A stretch of 64,000 nucleotides of DNA, from the NCBI GenBank assembly GCA_937930305.1, contig CALGLE010000020.1:124001-188000 (forward strand). Reading direction: 5' to 3'. The DNA comes from an uncultured Granulosicoccaceae bacterium. Its GTDB lineage: Bacteria > Pseudomonadota > Gammaproteobacteria > Granulosicoccales > Granulosicoccaceae. Below are positions 26,360-35,161 of this stretch, piece by piece; position 1 is the first letter of the stretch, and each line of letters starts with the position of its first letter. Both the position numbers and the translations under genes were made by a program. Below the pieces are notes generated by a model, which saw only the letters and a list, made by a program, of their open reading frames with translations, had not been told where the DNA came from and searched no databases.

Positions 26360-27613
26360 TTAGTGCGCGATGCCAGAGGCTGCGCCCTCATCAATTAAGC
26401 GACCCTGTGCGAATCGATTAAGATCAAACGGTTGACTGATGACGTGATGTTGGCCCGTTGCCAACAGATGGGCAAACAACAACCCACCGGCCGGAATGGC
26501 TTTAAACCCACCGGTACCCCAGCCGCAATTTAAGTACAAACCATCGACGCCAGATGGCCCCAAAATAGGCGAACTATCGGGTGTAACGTCCACGATGCCA
26601 GCCCAATGACGTAGTAATTTAACCTTCGCTAAGGCCGGCGCCATTTCTATCAATCCACTCAATACCGTCTCTTGAGCAGGCAAGTTTCCGCGTTGCCCGT
26701 ACGAGGGCACTCGATCAATACCCCCACCTATCACTAAACCGCCTTTATCAGATTGTGAAAAGTAAGTACCCGACGCCGGTGACAAGGCAACGGTGTTCAT
26801 GATGGGCTTTAACGGCTCGCTCACGAAGGCTTGCAGGGCGTAAGAATGGATGGGCAAAGTGATGTTGGCCAGGTTGGCCAGAACCGATGAGTGTCCGGCA
26901 ACCGCTGCACCGATTTTATTGGCTCGAATATCACCGTGTGCGGTGCGCACGCCCGCGCAAGCGCCGTTCTCTAGAATAAGCTCGCGCACTTCGCATTGTT
27001 GAATGATGTCCACCCCCAAGGCATCGGCGGCTCGTGCGTATCCCCATGCCACAGCATCATGCCGTGCTGTGCCAGCACGCGCCTGCCATATGGCACCATG
27101 GATCGGATAGCGTGCATCGGTTTGGAAATTTAAAATCGGTGCTCGTTGTTTTACCGCTGCAACATCGATCAGTTCTGCATCGACGCCGTTAAGTTTCATG
27201 GCATTGGTAAAGCGCGCCCCCATCTCCATTTCAGGATCTGAATGACATAAGGTCAGCACACCACGCTGAGAGAACATCACGTTGTAGTTCAGCTCACGCG
27301 ATAAGTTTTCGTACAACTGCACCGACAAGTCATACAGCGCGCAACTCTCAGGGTAATAGTAGTTCGATCGAATGGTAGTCGTGTTTCGCCCCGTGTTACC
27401 ACCACCCAACCAGCCTTTATCAATAACCGCAACATTCCTGACACCATGATTTTTCGCAAGGTAGTAGGCCGTTGCCAGCCCATGCCCACCGGCACCAATA
27501 ATGATGACCTCGTAGTGTTTTTTGGGTTTCGGTGAGCGCCAGGCTTTGCCCCAGCCACTTTGCTGGCGAAGGCCTTCACGAAACAATGAATAGGCAGAGT
27601 AGTGGCTTGGCAT
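26360..27613 (-). CDS. soxB: Sarcosine oxidase subunit beta, copy 1
   Basis: A 417-residue flavoprotein of the D-amino-acid oxidase fold. FAD-binding: EVIIIGAGGHGLATAYYLAK; the flavin-contact stretch GWLGGGNTGRNTTTIRSNY; and the RHDAVAWGYAR segment (His185), probably the covalent FMN attachment site of the heterotetrameric enzymes. The C-terminal GWGTGGFKAIPAGG closes the FAD site. It is first in the operon; the promoter must lie in the 244-base gap shared with the divergent yceI gene. Copies 1 and 2 are clearly homologous but not recent duplicates. Confidence 0.96.
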   Translation of the reverse strand: MPSHYSAYSLFREGLRQQSGWGKAWRSPKPKKHYEVIIIGAGGHGLATAYYLAKNHGVRNVAVIDKGWLGGGNTGRNTTTIRSNYYYPESCALYDLSVQLYENLSRELNYNVMFSQRGVLTLCHSDPEMEMGARFTNAMKLNGVDAELIDVAAVKQRAPILNFQTDARYPIHGAIWQARAGTARHDAVAWGYARAADALGVDIIQQCEVRELILENGACAGVRTAHGDIRANKIGAAVAGHSSVLANLANITLPIHSYALQAFVSEPLKPIMNTVALSPASGTYFSQSDKGGLVIGGGIDRVPSYGQRGNLPAQETVLSGLIEMAPALAKVKLLRHWAGIVDVTPDSSPILGPSGVDGLYLNCGWGTGGFKAIPAGGLLFAHLLATGQHHVISQPFDLNRFAQGRLIDEGAASGIAH

Positions 27614-27857
27614 AGGCTCGGCGTTTGGGAACTTCTGGCTGCTGAACCCATCGAAGCCTTACACTTGCGTAAAAAAAGCCCACACGGCCAGCAGTTACGT
27701 ATAGTTTACGGGTGTTCAGGTAAATAGTTTGTTCACCCGCAAGATACCAGTAAAAAATCAATTTTCTTCTAGCTATTTCACTTTGCCATTACATTGTGCC
27801 GTTGGCACACCCCGTAGCCGCCCACACAATCCATGTTCTTACAGGAGACCATTAAAA

Positions 27858-28451
27858 ATGCGTTTAATAAAACAGATAACACTCGCCGCCGCTCTCATCG
27901 GCACCAGCATCAGCGCTCATGCGGTCGATTTGACGAAAGTCCCCTCCGGTGCCTACGCTGTGGATCCAACCCACGCTTACGTTAATTTCCAATACACCCA
28001 TTTGGGCTTGTCGCGCCCCATGTTAGGGTTCGACGATTTCACAATCGATCTAAATTTAGACAACGCTGATGTCACCAAGTCAACAATTGCTGTGAACATC
28101 GACCCCAAAAGCATCCAGGCGGGTTCTGACATTTGGAAGTCTCACCTAACCGGTGGCGACTTTTTCGATGTCGGCGCACATCCTGAAATCACGTTTATGT
28201 CCAAGTCGATTGAAAAAACCGGCGAAGACACCTTAAAAGTGATGGGCGACCTAACCATCAAAGGCACAGCCGTGCCGGTCACACTCGATGTCACCATCCA
28301 CGCTGCCATGAACCATCCAATGAGTGGCAAACCCGTTCTCGGTTTCTCTGCTGAAGGTCAACTGTTACGTTCCGCATTTGGTCTCGGTAAATTCGCACCC
28401 AACGTCAGCGATGAAGTGGACCTAATGATTACCGCTGAAGTTTCTCAGTAG
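27858..28451 (+). CDS. YceI family periplasmic lipid-binding protein
   Basis: A 197-residue exported protein (signal peptide MRLIKQITLAAALIGTSISAHA). YceI lipocalin-like beta-barrel: VDPTHAYVNFQYTHLGLSRPM, then SIQAGSDIWKSHL and PVTLDVTIHA. The family binds isoprenoid or quinone-like ligands and is linked to acid or oxidative stress. ATG 27858 has AGGAGA ten bases upstream; the frame extends further up but without a ribosome site. It is followed by a strong terminator. The fusion gene just beyond carries a second YceI domain, so the two are likely functionally linked. Confidence 0.93.
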   Translation: MRLIKQITLAAALIGTSISAHAVDLTKVPSGAYAVDPTHAYVNFQYTHLGLSRPMLGFDDFTIDLNLDNADVTKSTIAVNIDPKSIQAGSDIWKSHLTGGDFFDVGAHPEITFMSKSIEKTGEDTLKVMGDLTIKGTAVPVTLDVTIHAAMNHPMSGKPVLGFSAEGQLLRSAFGLGKFAPNVSDEVDLMITAEVSQ

Positions 28452-28478
28452 CTCTCAATTCAGAGCGATGTAGAATTG

Positions 28479-28525
28479 GGGCCCCGGCACTGAGAACTTT
28501 GTTTTCAGCACCGGGGCCCTTTTTC
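28479..28525 (+). terminator. Rho-independent terminator after yceI
   Basis: Stem GGGCCCCGG/CCGGGGCCC with an inner CTGA/TCAG extension and loop GAACTTTGTT, followed by TTTTTC. It separates yceI from the cytochrome b561-YceI gene, whose start lies 60 bases on. Confidence 0.9.
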
Positions 28526-28585
28526 TTTGGATCCTTACTAAGTGTGAGGATGACCTAAAAGCACAGAACTGGCGAATCACACCTT

Positions 28586-29740
28586 ATGCCCTATACGCAC
28601 GTTGCGATCTTCATTCATTGGGTGACGGCAATACTCATCATGGGCTTACTGGCCGTTGGTAAATTCATGACCGGTTTGGATGAGACCGATTCGCTGCGTT
28701 TTGATCTCACCCAAACGCATAAAACTTTTGGCATATTGGTTCTGCTGTTATCCTTACTGCGTGTTTTCTGGCGCCTAACGCACCGAGCGCCACCCCACCC
28801 AGCGCACGCTCCCACTTGGGAAAAACTCGCAGCCAACCTGTCACATCTGGCCTTCTATACACTGATATTTGTGCTGCCCCTATCCGGTTGGGCCATGGTG
28901 TCCGTATCCAGCCTAAATATTGACACTTTATTGTTCAATGCCATTCAGTGGCCACATTTACCCATCGCAGAAGCGTTAGGTCTGAGCGATTCGGATGCAA
29001 AAAAAGTGTGGGAACATCGGTTCCACAGCGCGCATCACTACGCTTCATCCGTGCTCATTGCACTCCTGTTGGTTCACATAGGGGCTGCGCTAAAGCACCA
29101 TCTGGTGGACAAGGACGATGTGTTGCGCCGCATGATGCCGCGCTGGTCAGAGCCCCGGTTTTTAGCCTTACTAGCGGTCGTCGGCTTGGGTATCGCCGCC
29201 GCTGCCGTAGCCATTAATTTGCCTGGAAAAGCGAACAAGGCAGCGTTGGTTGCGCAAAACAGCGAAATCACTTTACTGGCTAACATCAGCTCCGAAGACA
29301 TCGAAATTCGCTTCGGACAATCCAATGTGGTTGCGACTATTGATTTCGCCAACCCCAACGCGAACTCTCTGAACGCCACAGTCGATACCTCGTCTGCAAC
29401 CAGCGATAACTTGCAGGTCCAAGGCTCTCTACCCGAACCTGACTGGTTCGACAACCTGCAATATCCTGAAGCTACGTTTGTGGCAAACAGTTTTTCTGCG
29501 GGTCAGCAACCCAACACACTCGATGTGACCGGGCAGCTCACCATCAAAGACGTCACCATCGATGTGGCGTTCGTTTTGCTTATAACGCCAGGAAAAGAGG
29601 CCGCCCCTGACTTAGCATCAACCGAGTTCGCCGTCGATCGATTCGCCTTGAACCTCGGTACAGAATCCCAGCCCAATGAAGACTACGTGAATTCAACAGT
29701 GCTGATCCGCGTGAAGTTCGAGTTAAGCAACGACGGCTAA
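28586..29740 (+). CDS. Cytochrome b561 fused to a YceI domain
   Basis: A 384-residue protein. Residues about 1-175 form a four-helix cytochrome b561-type domain with heme-ligand His in FIHWVTAIL, QTHKTFGIL, HRFHSAHHYASSVL and LLVHIGAALKHH. Two further helices (about 190-210) lead to a periplasmic YceI-like barrel (about 225-384; GQSNVVATIDF, LQVQGSLPEPDWFDNL, TIKDVTIDVAFVLL). A quinol:b-heme electron route feeding a lipid/quinone-binding barrel on the periplasmic side is the obvious reading. Start ATG 28586 has weak ribosome site context. The paralogue-like stand-alone yceI is immediately upstream. Confidence 0.88.
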   Translation: MPYTHVAIFIHWVTAILIMGLLAVGKFMTGLDETDSLRFDLTQTHKTFGILVLLLSLLRVFWRLTHRAPPHPAHAPTWEKLAANLSHLAFYTLIFVLPLSGWAMVSVSSLNIDTLLFNAIQWPHLPIAEALGLSDSDAKKVWEHRFHSAHHYASSVLIALLLVHIGAALKHHLVDKDDVLRRMMPRWSEPRFLALLAVVGLGIAAAAVAINLPGKANKAALVAQNSEITLLANISSEDIEIRFGQSNVVATIDFANPNANSLNATVDTSSATSDNLQVQGSLPEPDWFDNLQYPEATFVANSFSAGQQPNTLDVTGQLTIKDVTIDVAFVLLITPGKEAAPDLASTEFAVDRFALNLGTESQPNEDYVNSTVLIRVKFELSNDG

Positions 29741-29793
29741 GCTTGCACTGGTACCATAGGGGGGATCCAGAAAACATACGACAGGAGTAAACG

Positions 29794-32700
29794 GTGCCGA
29801 TCACCAAGATTCTGGTTGCGAACCGATCCGAAATAGCCATTCGTATATTTCGTGCAGCTAACGAGCTCGATCTCAAAACGGTTGCCGTGTGGGCCGCAGA
29901 AGACAAGCTCGCATTGCATCGCTTCAAAGCCGACGAGGCCTATCAAATTGGAACTGGGCTTCATCTTGAAAAAGATCTGGGTCCCATTGAATCCTATCTC
30001 TCTATCGATGAAATTTTACGCGTCGCCAAACAATCGGGTGCTGACGCCATCCACCCTGGCTATGGCCTGCTGTCCGAAAGCCCCGAGTTTGTGGATGCCT
30101 GTGATGCCGCCGGCATAACGTTCATTGGCCCTCGTGCCGACACCATGCGATCCCTGGGTAACAAAGTTGCCGCACGAAAACTAGCCGTTTCTGCCGACGT
30201 GCCTGTCGTGCCTGCAACCGATCCTTTGCCCGAAGATATGCCGACGATTAAAAAAATGGCGGCCGAGGTGGGTTACCCCATTATGCTCAAAGCCTCATGG
30301 GGCGGTGGTGGGCGCGGCATGCGAGTCATCCGCTCGGAATCCGATCTAGACACCGAGGTAGAGGAAGCCCGCCGAGAGGCACGAGCCGCGTTCGGCAAAG
30401 ATGAAATCTATCTAGAAAAACTGGTCGAAAGAGCCCGCCACGTGGAAGCGCAAATTTTGGGTGATACCCATGGCAACGTGGTGCACCTGTTTGAACGAGA
30501 TTGCACCGTACAACGCCGCAACCAAAAGATAGTTGAGCGTGCACCCGCACCCTACCTATCCGAAGCTAAGCGTCAAGAAATTGCAGAATACGCTTTGCGA
30601 ATCGGCCGCAGCACCGACTATGTGGGCGCGGGTACGGTTGAATTTTTAATGAACATGGACACCGAAGATTTCTACTTCATCGAAGTGAATCCTCGAGTGC
30701 AAGTGGAACATACGGTAACTGAAGAAGTGACCGGCATTGACATCATCAAAGCGCAGATTCATTTGGTGGAAGGACATGCCATAGGAACTGTGGAATCGGG
30801 TGTTCCATCACAAGAGAACATCAAACTTAACGGGCACGCTATGCAGTGCCGCATTACCACCGAAGACCCAGAGCACAACTTCGTACCCGACTACGGTCGT
30901 ATTACAGCCTACCGAGGGGCCGCAGGTTTTGGCATTCGACTCGATGGTGGTACCGCTTATTCCGGAGCGGTGATCAACCGATTCTACGACCCACTGCTTG
31001 AGAAAGTCACAGCCTGGGCTCCAACACCGGGTGAGGCCATCAAACGCATGGACCGAGCCTTGCGCGAATTCCGCATTCGAGGTGTGGCGACGAACCTGAC
31101 TTTTTTAGAAAATATTATTGGCCACCCCAGCTTTTTGGATAACAGCTACACCACAAAATTTATCGATACCACACCTGAACTGTTCGAACAGGTGAAGCGA
31201 CAGGATCGTGCAACCAAACTGCTCACTTACATTGCCGATGTTTCGGTTAACGGGCACCCCGACGTGCGGGACCGCGCCAAACCACGAGCCGGAAGCCGAC
31301 GGCCTAAAGCCCCTTACTTTGGTACACCCATTCTCGATGGCACCAAACAACGTTTAGATAAAGATGGCCCTAAAGCCTTTTCGAAATGGTTAAGGGATCA
31401 AAACCAGGTGCTCTTTACTGACACCACCATGCGTGATGCACCGCAGTCGTTATTAGCCACACGCATGCGCACCTATGACATTGCACACGTTGCAGAAAGT
31501 TACTCTCGCGCCCTACCCAACTTACTCTCACTTGAATGTTGGGGCGGCGCCACCTTCGATGTCAGCATGCGCTTCTTAACGGAAGATCCTTGGGAGCGGC
31601 TGGCAATGATTCGCGAACGTGCCCCCAATATCTTGCTGCAGTGCTTAATTCGTGGCGCGAATGGTGTGGGCTACACCAACTACCCTGACAACGTCGTGCA
31701 GAATTTTATAAAACAAGCGGCTGCTGGCGGGGTTGATTTATTCCGCGTATTTGATTGCTTTAACTGGGTAGACAACATGCGGGTGTCTATGGATGCTGTT
31801 ATCGCCGAAGATAAATTGTGCGAGGCGGTCATCTGTTACACCGGTGACATGCTGGACCCCAAACAAACCCAATACACATTGGACTACTACCTAAAGCTGG
31901 CTGAGCAGTTAGAAGCTGTGGGCGCGCACATCATTGCCATTAAAGATATGGCTGGACTCATGATGCCCAATACCGCGCGGAAGCTGTTTCCAGCACTGCG
32001 CCAAGCCACCAGCTTACCGATTCACTATCATACCCACGACACCTCAGGCATCAGTGCGGCCACCGTTCTCGCCGCTGTTGAATCGGGTGTAGACGCGGTA
32101 GATGCAGCCATGGATGCCTTCTCAGGCACCACTTCACAGCCTGCCTTGGGGTCGTTAGTGGCCGCCCTGAAAGGCCACGAGCGAGACCCCGGCTTAGACC
32201 TAGACGCCATTCAACGCATCTCTTTATATTGGGAAGCGGTGCGCGAGCAATACGCAGCCTTTGAAAGTGATTTACGAAGCCCCGCCTCGGAAGTGTATTT
32301 ACACGAGATGCCCGGTGGTCAATTCACCAACTTAAAAGAACAAGCTCGTTCGCTTGGCCTGGCACCGCGTTGGAATGAAGTAGCCAAAGCGTATGCTGAA
32401 GTAAACGATTTGTTCGGTGACATCGTGAAAGTCACCCCATCATCAAAAGTGGTTGGCGATATGGCCTTAATGATGGTCAGTCAAGACCTCACCATTACTG
32501 ATGTGGCAGACCCCAACAAAGAAATCGCCTTCCCGGACTCTGTTGTTGCCTTGATGAAGAACGAACTCAGTCAGGTACCCAACGGCTGGCCCGAAGAATT
32601 GCAAGCCAAAGTGCTTAAAGATGAAAAGCCGTTCACCGGCCGAGCCAGCGCAGAAATGCCAGCCGCAGATTTAGACGCCACCCGAATCAGCGTGGCAGAA

Positions 32701-33255
32701 GAAATCGGCCGAGATGTCAGCGACCAAGATTTGGCAGCCTACCTGATGTACCCCAAGGTATTCACCGAATTTCAAAATGCCCAAGACAACTACGGCCCAA
32801 CCAGCGTGTTACCCACCGGCGTGTACTACTATGGTGTGAACGTCGGCGATGAAATTTTAGTGGAAATTGAACGCGGTAAAACGCTGGTTATTCGCTGCGT
32901 AGCGCGTGGCGAAACCAACGACAAAGGTTTGGTGCGCGTTTTCTTTGAATTGAATGGTCAACCTAGGTCCATTCAAGTCCCTGATCGCATTCACGGCGCA
33001 GAAGGCATTGCCGTTCGAGCTAAAGCAGACCCCGAAGATCCCATGCAAGTGGGCGCCCCAATGCCGGGAGTTATATCCACAGTAAACGTTTCTAAAGGGC
33101 AACAAGTCGCCGCAGGGGACGTGTTGTTGTCCATCGAAGCGATGAAAATGGAAACCGCCATTTATGCAGACGCCGCTGGAGAAGTGGCCGAACTGCTTGT
33201 GGCCACAGGGGACCAAATAGATGCAAAAGATTTATTGGTTCGTTTGTCCAGCTAA
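29794..33255 (+). CDS. pyc: Pyruvate carboxylase (single polypeptide)
   Basis: A 1153-residue, biotin-dependent enzyme producing oxaloacetate. Order: biotin carboxylase (1-450, ATP-grasp loop KASWGGGGRGMRVI), carboxyltransferase (about 540-840; DTTMRD, carboxylated Lys in IAIKDMAG, metal-binding HYHTHDTSG, TTSQP), allosteric linker and C-terminal biotinyl domain (EAMKMET, biotin Lys1118). The conserved R-D-x-H-Q-S segment is R-D-A-P-Q-S here, so the usual His is Pro while the metal Asp and substrate Gln remain. GTG start with CAGGAG seven bases upstream. No operon partner. Many gammaproteobacteria use PEP carboxylase or two-subunit forms instead. Confidence 0.96.
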   Translation: MPITKILVANRSEIAIRIFRAANELDLKTVAVWAAEDKLALHRFKADEAYQIGTGLHLEKDLGPIESYLSIDEILRVAKQSGADAIHPGYGLLSESPEFVDACDAAGITFIGPRADTMRSLGNKVAARKLAVSADVPVVPATDPLPEDMPTIKKMAAEVGYPIMLKASWGGGGRGMRVIRSESDLDTEVEEARREARAAFGKDEIYLEKLVERARHVEAQILGDTHGNVVHLFERDCTVQRRNQKIVERAPAPYLSEAKRQEIAEYALRIGRSTDYVGAGTVEFLMNMDTEDFYFIEVNPRVQVEHTVTEEVTGIDIIKAQIHLVEGHAIGTVESGVPSQENIKLNGHAMQCRITTEDPEHNFVPDYGRITAYRGAAGFGIRLDGGTAYSGAVINRFYDPLLEKVTAWAPTPGEAIKRMDRALREFRIRGVATNLTFLENIIGHPSFLDNSYTTKFIDTTPELFEQVKRQDRATKLLTYIADVSVNGHPDVRDRAKPRAGSRRPKAPYFGTPILDGTKQRLDKDGPKAFSKWLRDQNQVLFTDTTMRDAPQSLLATRMRTYDIAHVAESYSRALPNLLSLECWGGATFDVSMRFLTEDPWERLAMIRERAPNILLQCLIRGANGVGYTNYPDNVVQNFIKQAAAGGVDLFRVFDCFNWVDNMRVSMDAVIAEDKLCEAVICYTGDMLDPKQTQYTLDYYLKLAEQLEAVGAHIIAIKDMAGLMMPNTARKLFPALRQATSLPIHYHTHDTSGISAATVLAAVESGVDAVDAAMDAFSGTTSQPALGSLVAALKGHERDPGLDLDAIQRISLYWEAVREQYAAFESDLRSPASEVYLHEMPGGQFTNLKEQARSLGLAPRWNEVAKAYAEVNDLFGDIVKVTPSSKVVGDMALMMVSQDLTITDVADPNKEIAFPDSVVALMKNELSQVPNGWPEELQAKVLKDEKPFTGRASAEMPAADLDATRISVAEEIGRDVSDQDLAAYLMYPKVFTEFQNAQDNYGPTSVLPTGVYYYGVNVGDEILVEIERGKTLVIRCVARGETNDKGLVRVFFELNGQPRSIQVPDRIHGAEGIAVRAKADPEDPMQVGAPMPGVISTVNVSKGQQVAAGDVLLSIEAMKMETAIYADAAGEVAELLVATGDQIDAKDLLVRLSS

Positions 33256-33830
33256 GTGTTGAAGTTGACTTTTTACCAGCGGTTCTTGCAAACGGTTCTT
33301 ACGGGATACTTACTAAGGGTGCTTACTAGCGGCTCTAACTAGCAGTTTAGATGATCAGTTATGGCAGTTCCTTGATGATATAGGAGCTGCCATCGATCGC
33401 TGTTGAATACCCAGATCGACAATCGATGGGCGCGCTCTTCAGCCTTCAAGTGCTTTAATCGCATCCTTTTGAATTTCTGCATGTCGCCGACTCACACCAC
33501 CGTGCGAAATTCTGTCGTGTGTGCACATTTAATAGCCTGTCGCGCCATTTTTCTTAACTTAGCTGTGTTTCTACCCGTTCTAGCGCTTGATTACACGCAT
33601 TCAAACACCGCCTCGGCCCCTAATTTTCAAATAATTAGAGATTTATTTCGGCTGAAAGCCTGCCAGATAGCGGATTTTTCCAACTTTACACCAGTGTATA
33701 GAAGCCGCAAATGAGCGGCAAACTTAAGATCCGATACTAATCACATCAGCAAGGGGCACACACCCCAAGCACTTACGATAAAAATTTTTAACACACACTT
33801 AAACAACTTAAATTTAAAGGAAACATCAAC
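33256..33830 (+). other. Intergenic region of about 575 bases, no convincing gene
   Basis: Between pyc and the BON-domain pair. It contains a perfect-looking hairpin at 33361-33393 but no conserved open frame; a 103-codon frame at 33403-33714 has poor composition and no homology I recognise. The last 60 bases are AT-rich and hold the presumed promoter region of the BON genes. Confidence 0.5.
33361..33393 (+). repeat. Inverted repeat / hairpin downstream of pyc
   Basis: ATGGCAGTTCC and GGAGCTGCCAT flank an 11-base AT-rich loop; the single mismatch would be a G-U pair in RNA. No T-run follows, so it may be a terminator lacking its tail, an operator or an RNA structure. Confidence 0.55.
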
Positions 33831-34094
33831 ATGAAATTCATCACTAAAACAATCGCTACTTCCGCTTTGGTTCTTGCTTTGACAGGTACTGCCTCTGCCA
33901 TGGTTAGCCCGAACTTATCACAAGACGTTCGTTCCGCTGCCGGCGCTAACAGCAACGTTCAAATATTGGTAGACGGCGGCACTGTGACTTTAACTGGCTA
34001 CGTTGAAGACTCTTATGCACTGTCTCAAGCCATGCGAGCTGCCGATGCAGACGGCGTTGACAAAGTAATCAACAACTTGCTTCGTACCAACTAA
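33831..34094 (+). CDS. Small exported BON-domain protein, copy 1
   Basis: An 87-residue protein with a signal peptide (KFITKTIATSALVLALTGTASA) and one BON domain (NVQILVDGGTVTLTGYVEDSYALSQAMRAADADGVDKVINNL). BON domains bind phospholipid or peptidoglycan-associated surfaces in the periplasm. AAAGGAAAC upstream is a good ribosome site. The next gene is a close paralogue. Confidence 0.88.
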   Translation: MKFITKTIATSALVLALTGTASAMVSPNLSQDVRSAAGANSNVQILVDGGTVTLTGYVEDSYALSQAMRAADADGVDKVINNLLRTN

Positions 34095-34182
34095 TTTTTC
34101 GACTCACTGCTTAACTTTAACTTAAACAATTTACATTTAACTTTTATCAACTTTACACAACTTAACTTTAAAGGATATTCCC

Positions 34183-34446
34183 ATGAAACTTATGACTAAA
34201 ACCCTCGCAACTTCCGCTTTACTGATCGCTTTCGCAGCTCCAGCATCGGCCATGGTAAGTTCAAGTCTTTCACAAGACGTACGATCAGCTGTTGGCTCAA
34301 ACAGCAACGTAAGCGTTATCATCGATGGCGACAAAGTGACACTGACTGGCTACGCTGAAGATTCATACGCAATCGCACAAGCAGAAATTGCCGCCAAAGG
34401 CGCTGGTGCCAGCGAAGTTGTTAACAACATTTTCCGCACTAACTAA
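34183..34446 (+). CDS. Small exported BON-domain protein, copy 2
   Basis: An 87-residue paralogue of the preceding gene, identical in length and ending in the same NNxxRTN. Signal peptide MTKTLATSALLIAFAAPASA, BON core VIIDGDKVTLTGYAEDSYAIAQAEI. The ribosome site is AAAGGATATTCCC. The leader shared with copy 1 (CTTAAACAA-TTTA-ATTTAA-type sequence) shows that the whole unit was duplicated. A strong terminator follows. Confidence 0.88.
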   Translation: MKLMTKTLATSALLIAFAAPASAMVSSSLSQDVRSAVGSNSNVSVIIDGDKVTLTGYAEDSYAIAQAEIAAKGAGASEVVNNIFRTN

Positions 34447-34460
34447 GTGCTAACCGCAAT

Positions 34461-34496
34461 AATGGCCGGAGCCTCCTCCCTCCGGCCATTTTTTGT
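34461..34496 (+). terminator. Rho-independent terminator after the BON genes
   Basis: Stem AATGGCCGGAG/CTCCGGCCATT, loop CCTCCTCC, then a T-run (TTTTTTG). Confidence 0.93.
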
Positions 34497-34500
34497 TTAT

Positions 34501-34653
34501 TTATCGGGTAATTTCTAGTAATTTGACCGGTTCCTCATCACGAGGAATTTCAAAACGCGGCTCCATAAAGTCAAACATCTCACCGGTAACTTCCATACTA
34601 TAAACTGCGGGGTCTTTTTCAATATTCCGTTTTTCAACCCGCCGCCTACGCAC
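34501..34653 (-). CDS. Possible 50-residue protein downstream of marR
   Basis: A short minus-strand frame with GTG start at 34653 and TAA stop at 34501-34503, beginning 36 bases after the marR stop. The product is very charged: an Arg-rich start (RRRRVEKRNIEKD), then VTGEMFDFMEPRFEIPRDEE and an acidic end. Codon choice resembles the neighbouring genes, unlike the other frames here, which are broken by stops. I recognise no family. Could be a real small protein co-transcribed with marR, or chance. Confidence 0.4.
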   Translation of the reverse strand: MRRRRVEKRNIEKDPAVYSMEVTGEMFDFMEPRFEIPRDEEPVKLLEITR

Positions 34654-34688
34654 AGCTTTCGATGCGTTGAGAAACGGTTAACGAACGC

Positions 34689-35114
34689 TTAACCTTTTAT
34701 CCCAACTAACGCATCCAATGCCTCGATGGTTTTCGACTGCGCCAATGGCTCTAATGGCAATAACGCGATTTCGTCTTGTACTAAGCGATGTGCATCATCA
34801 AGCAGAGCATTTCCTGCATCCGTTAGTGAAGCGATGCTTTGCCGCGCATCACGTTGACCCTTTTCAGTCGACACGTAGCCAATTTTTTCCAACGGCTTTA
34901 AAGCCCGCGTTACCGCCGATGGGGTTAAGTGCACAGCACTGGCTAGTTCAACCCGGGTGGCCGAACCCTTGTGACAATTTTGTAGCTGTTTGAGTAAGAA
35001 GTATTCTGTGAAACTCACGCCTTTCACATTTGAAAGGACGCGGTTCAAGCGCCCCTCCACTCCGTTTGCTGCAGCCAACAAGGCAAAGACCAGATCTATT
35101 GATTTAACGCTCAT
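34689..35114 (-). CDS. MarR family transcriptional regulator
   Basis: A 141-residue winged-helix regulator: SFTEYFLLKQLQN, ATRVELASAVHLTPSAVTRALKPLEKIGYVSTEKGQRDARQ (the recognition helix and wing), and helical dimerisation ends. Start ATG 35114; an in-frame ATG at 35135 is upstream but no ribosome site favours it. It lies downstream of the ceramidase-like gene on the same strand, 47 bases away, so may be co-transcribed. The target is unknown. Confidence 0.93.
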   Translation of the reverse strand: MSVKSIDLVFALLAAANGVEGRLNRVLSNVKGVSFTEYFLLKQLQNCHKGSATRVELASAVHLTPSAVTRALKPLEKIGYVSTEKGQRDARQSIASLTDAGNALLDDAHRLVQDEIALLPLEPLAQSKTIEALDALVGIKG

Positions 35115-35161
35115 GCGTTCATAATACATGATCAATCACGTATATATCAACTATTGTTCAT

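Noticed and set aside
27680..27740. Possible palindrome GGGTGTTC...GTTCACCC between soxB1 and yceI
   Set aside because: The arms are not complementary when written out properly, so it is not an inverted repeat.
33403..33714. A 103-codon plus-strand frame after pyc
   Set aside because: No ribosome site, mixed composition with many Cys/Phe/Asn, no recognisable domain; more likely chance in an AT-rich gap.
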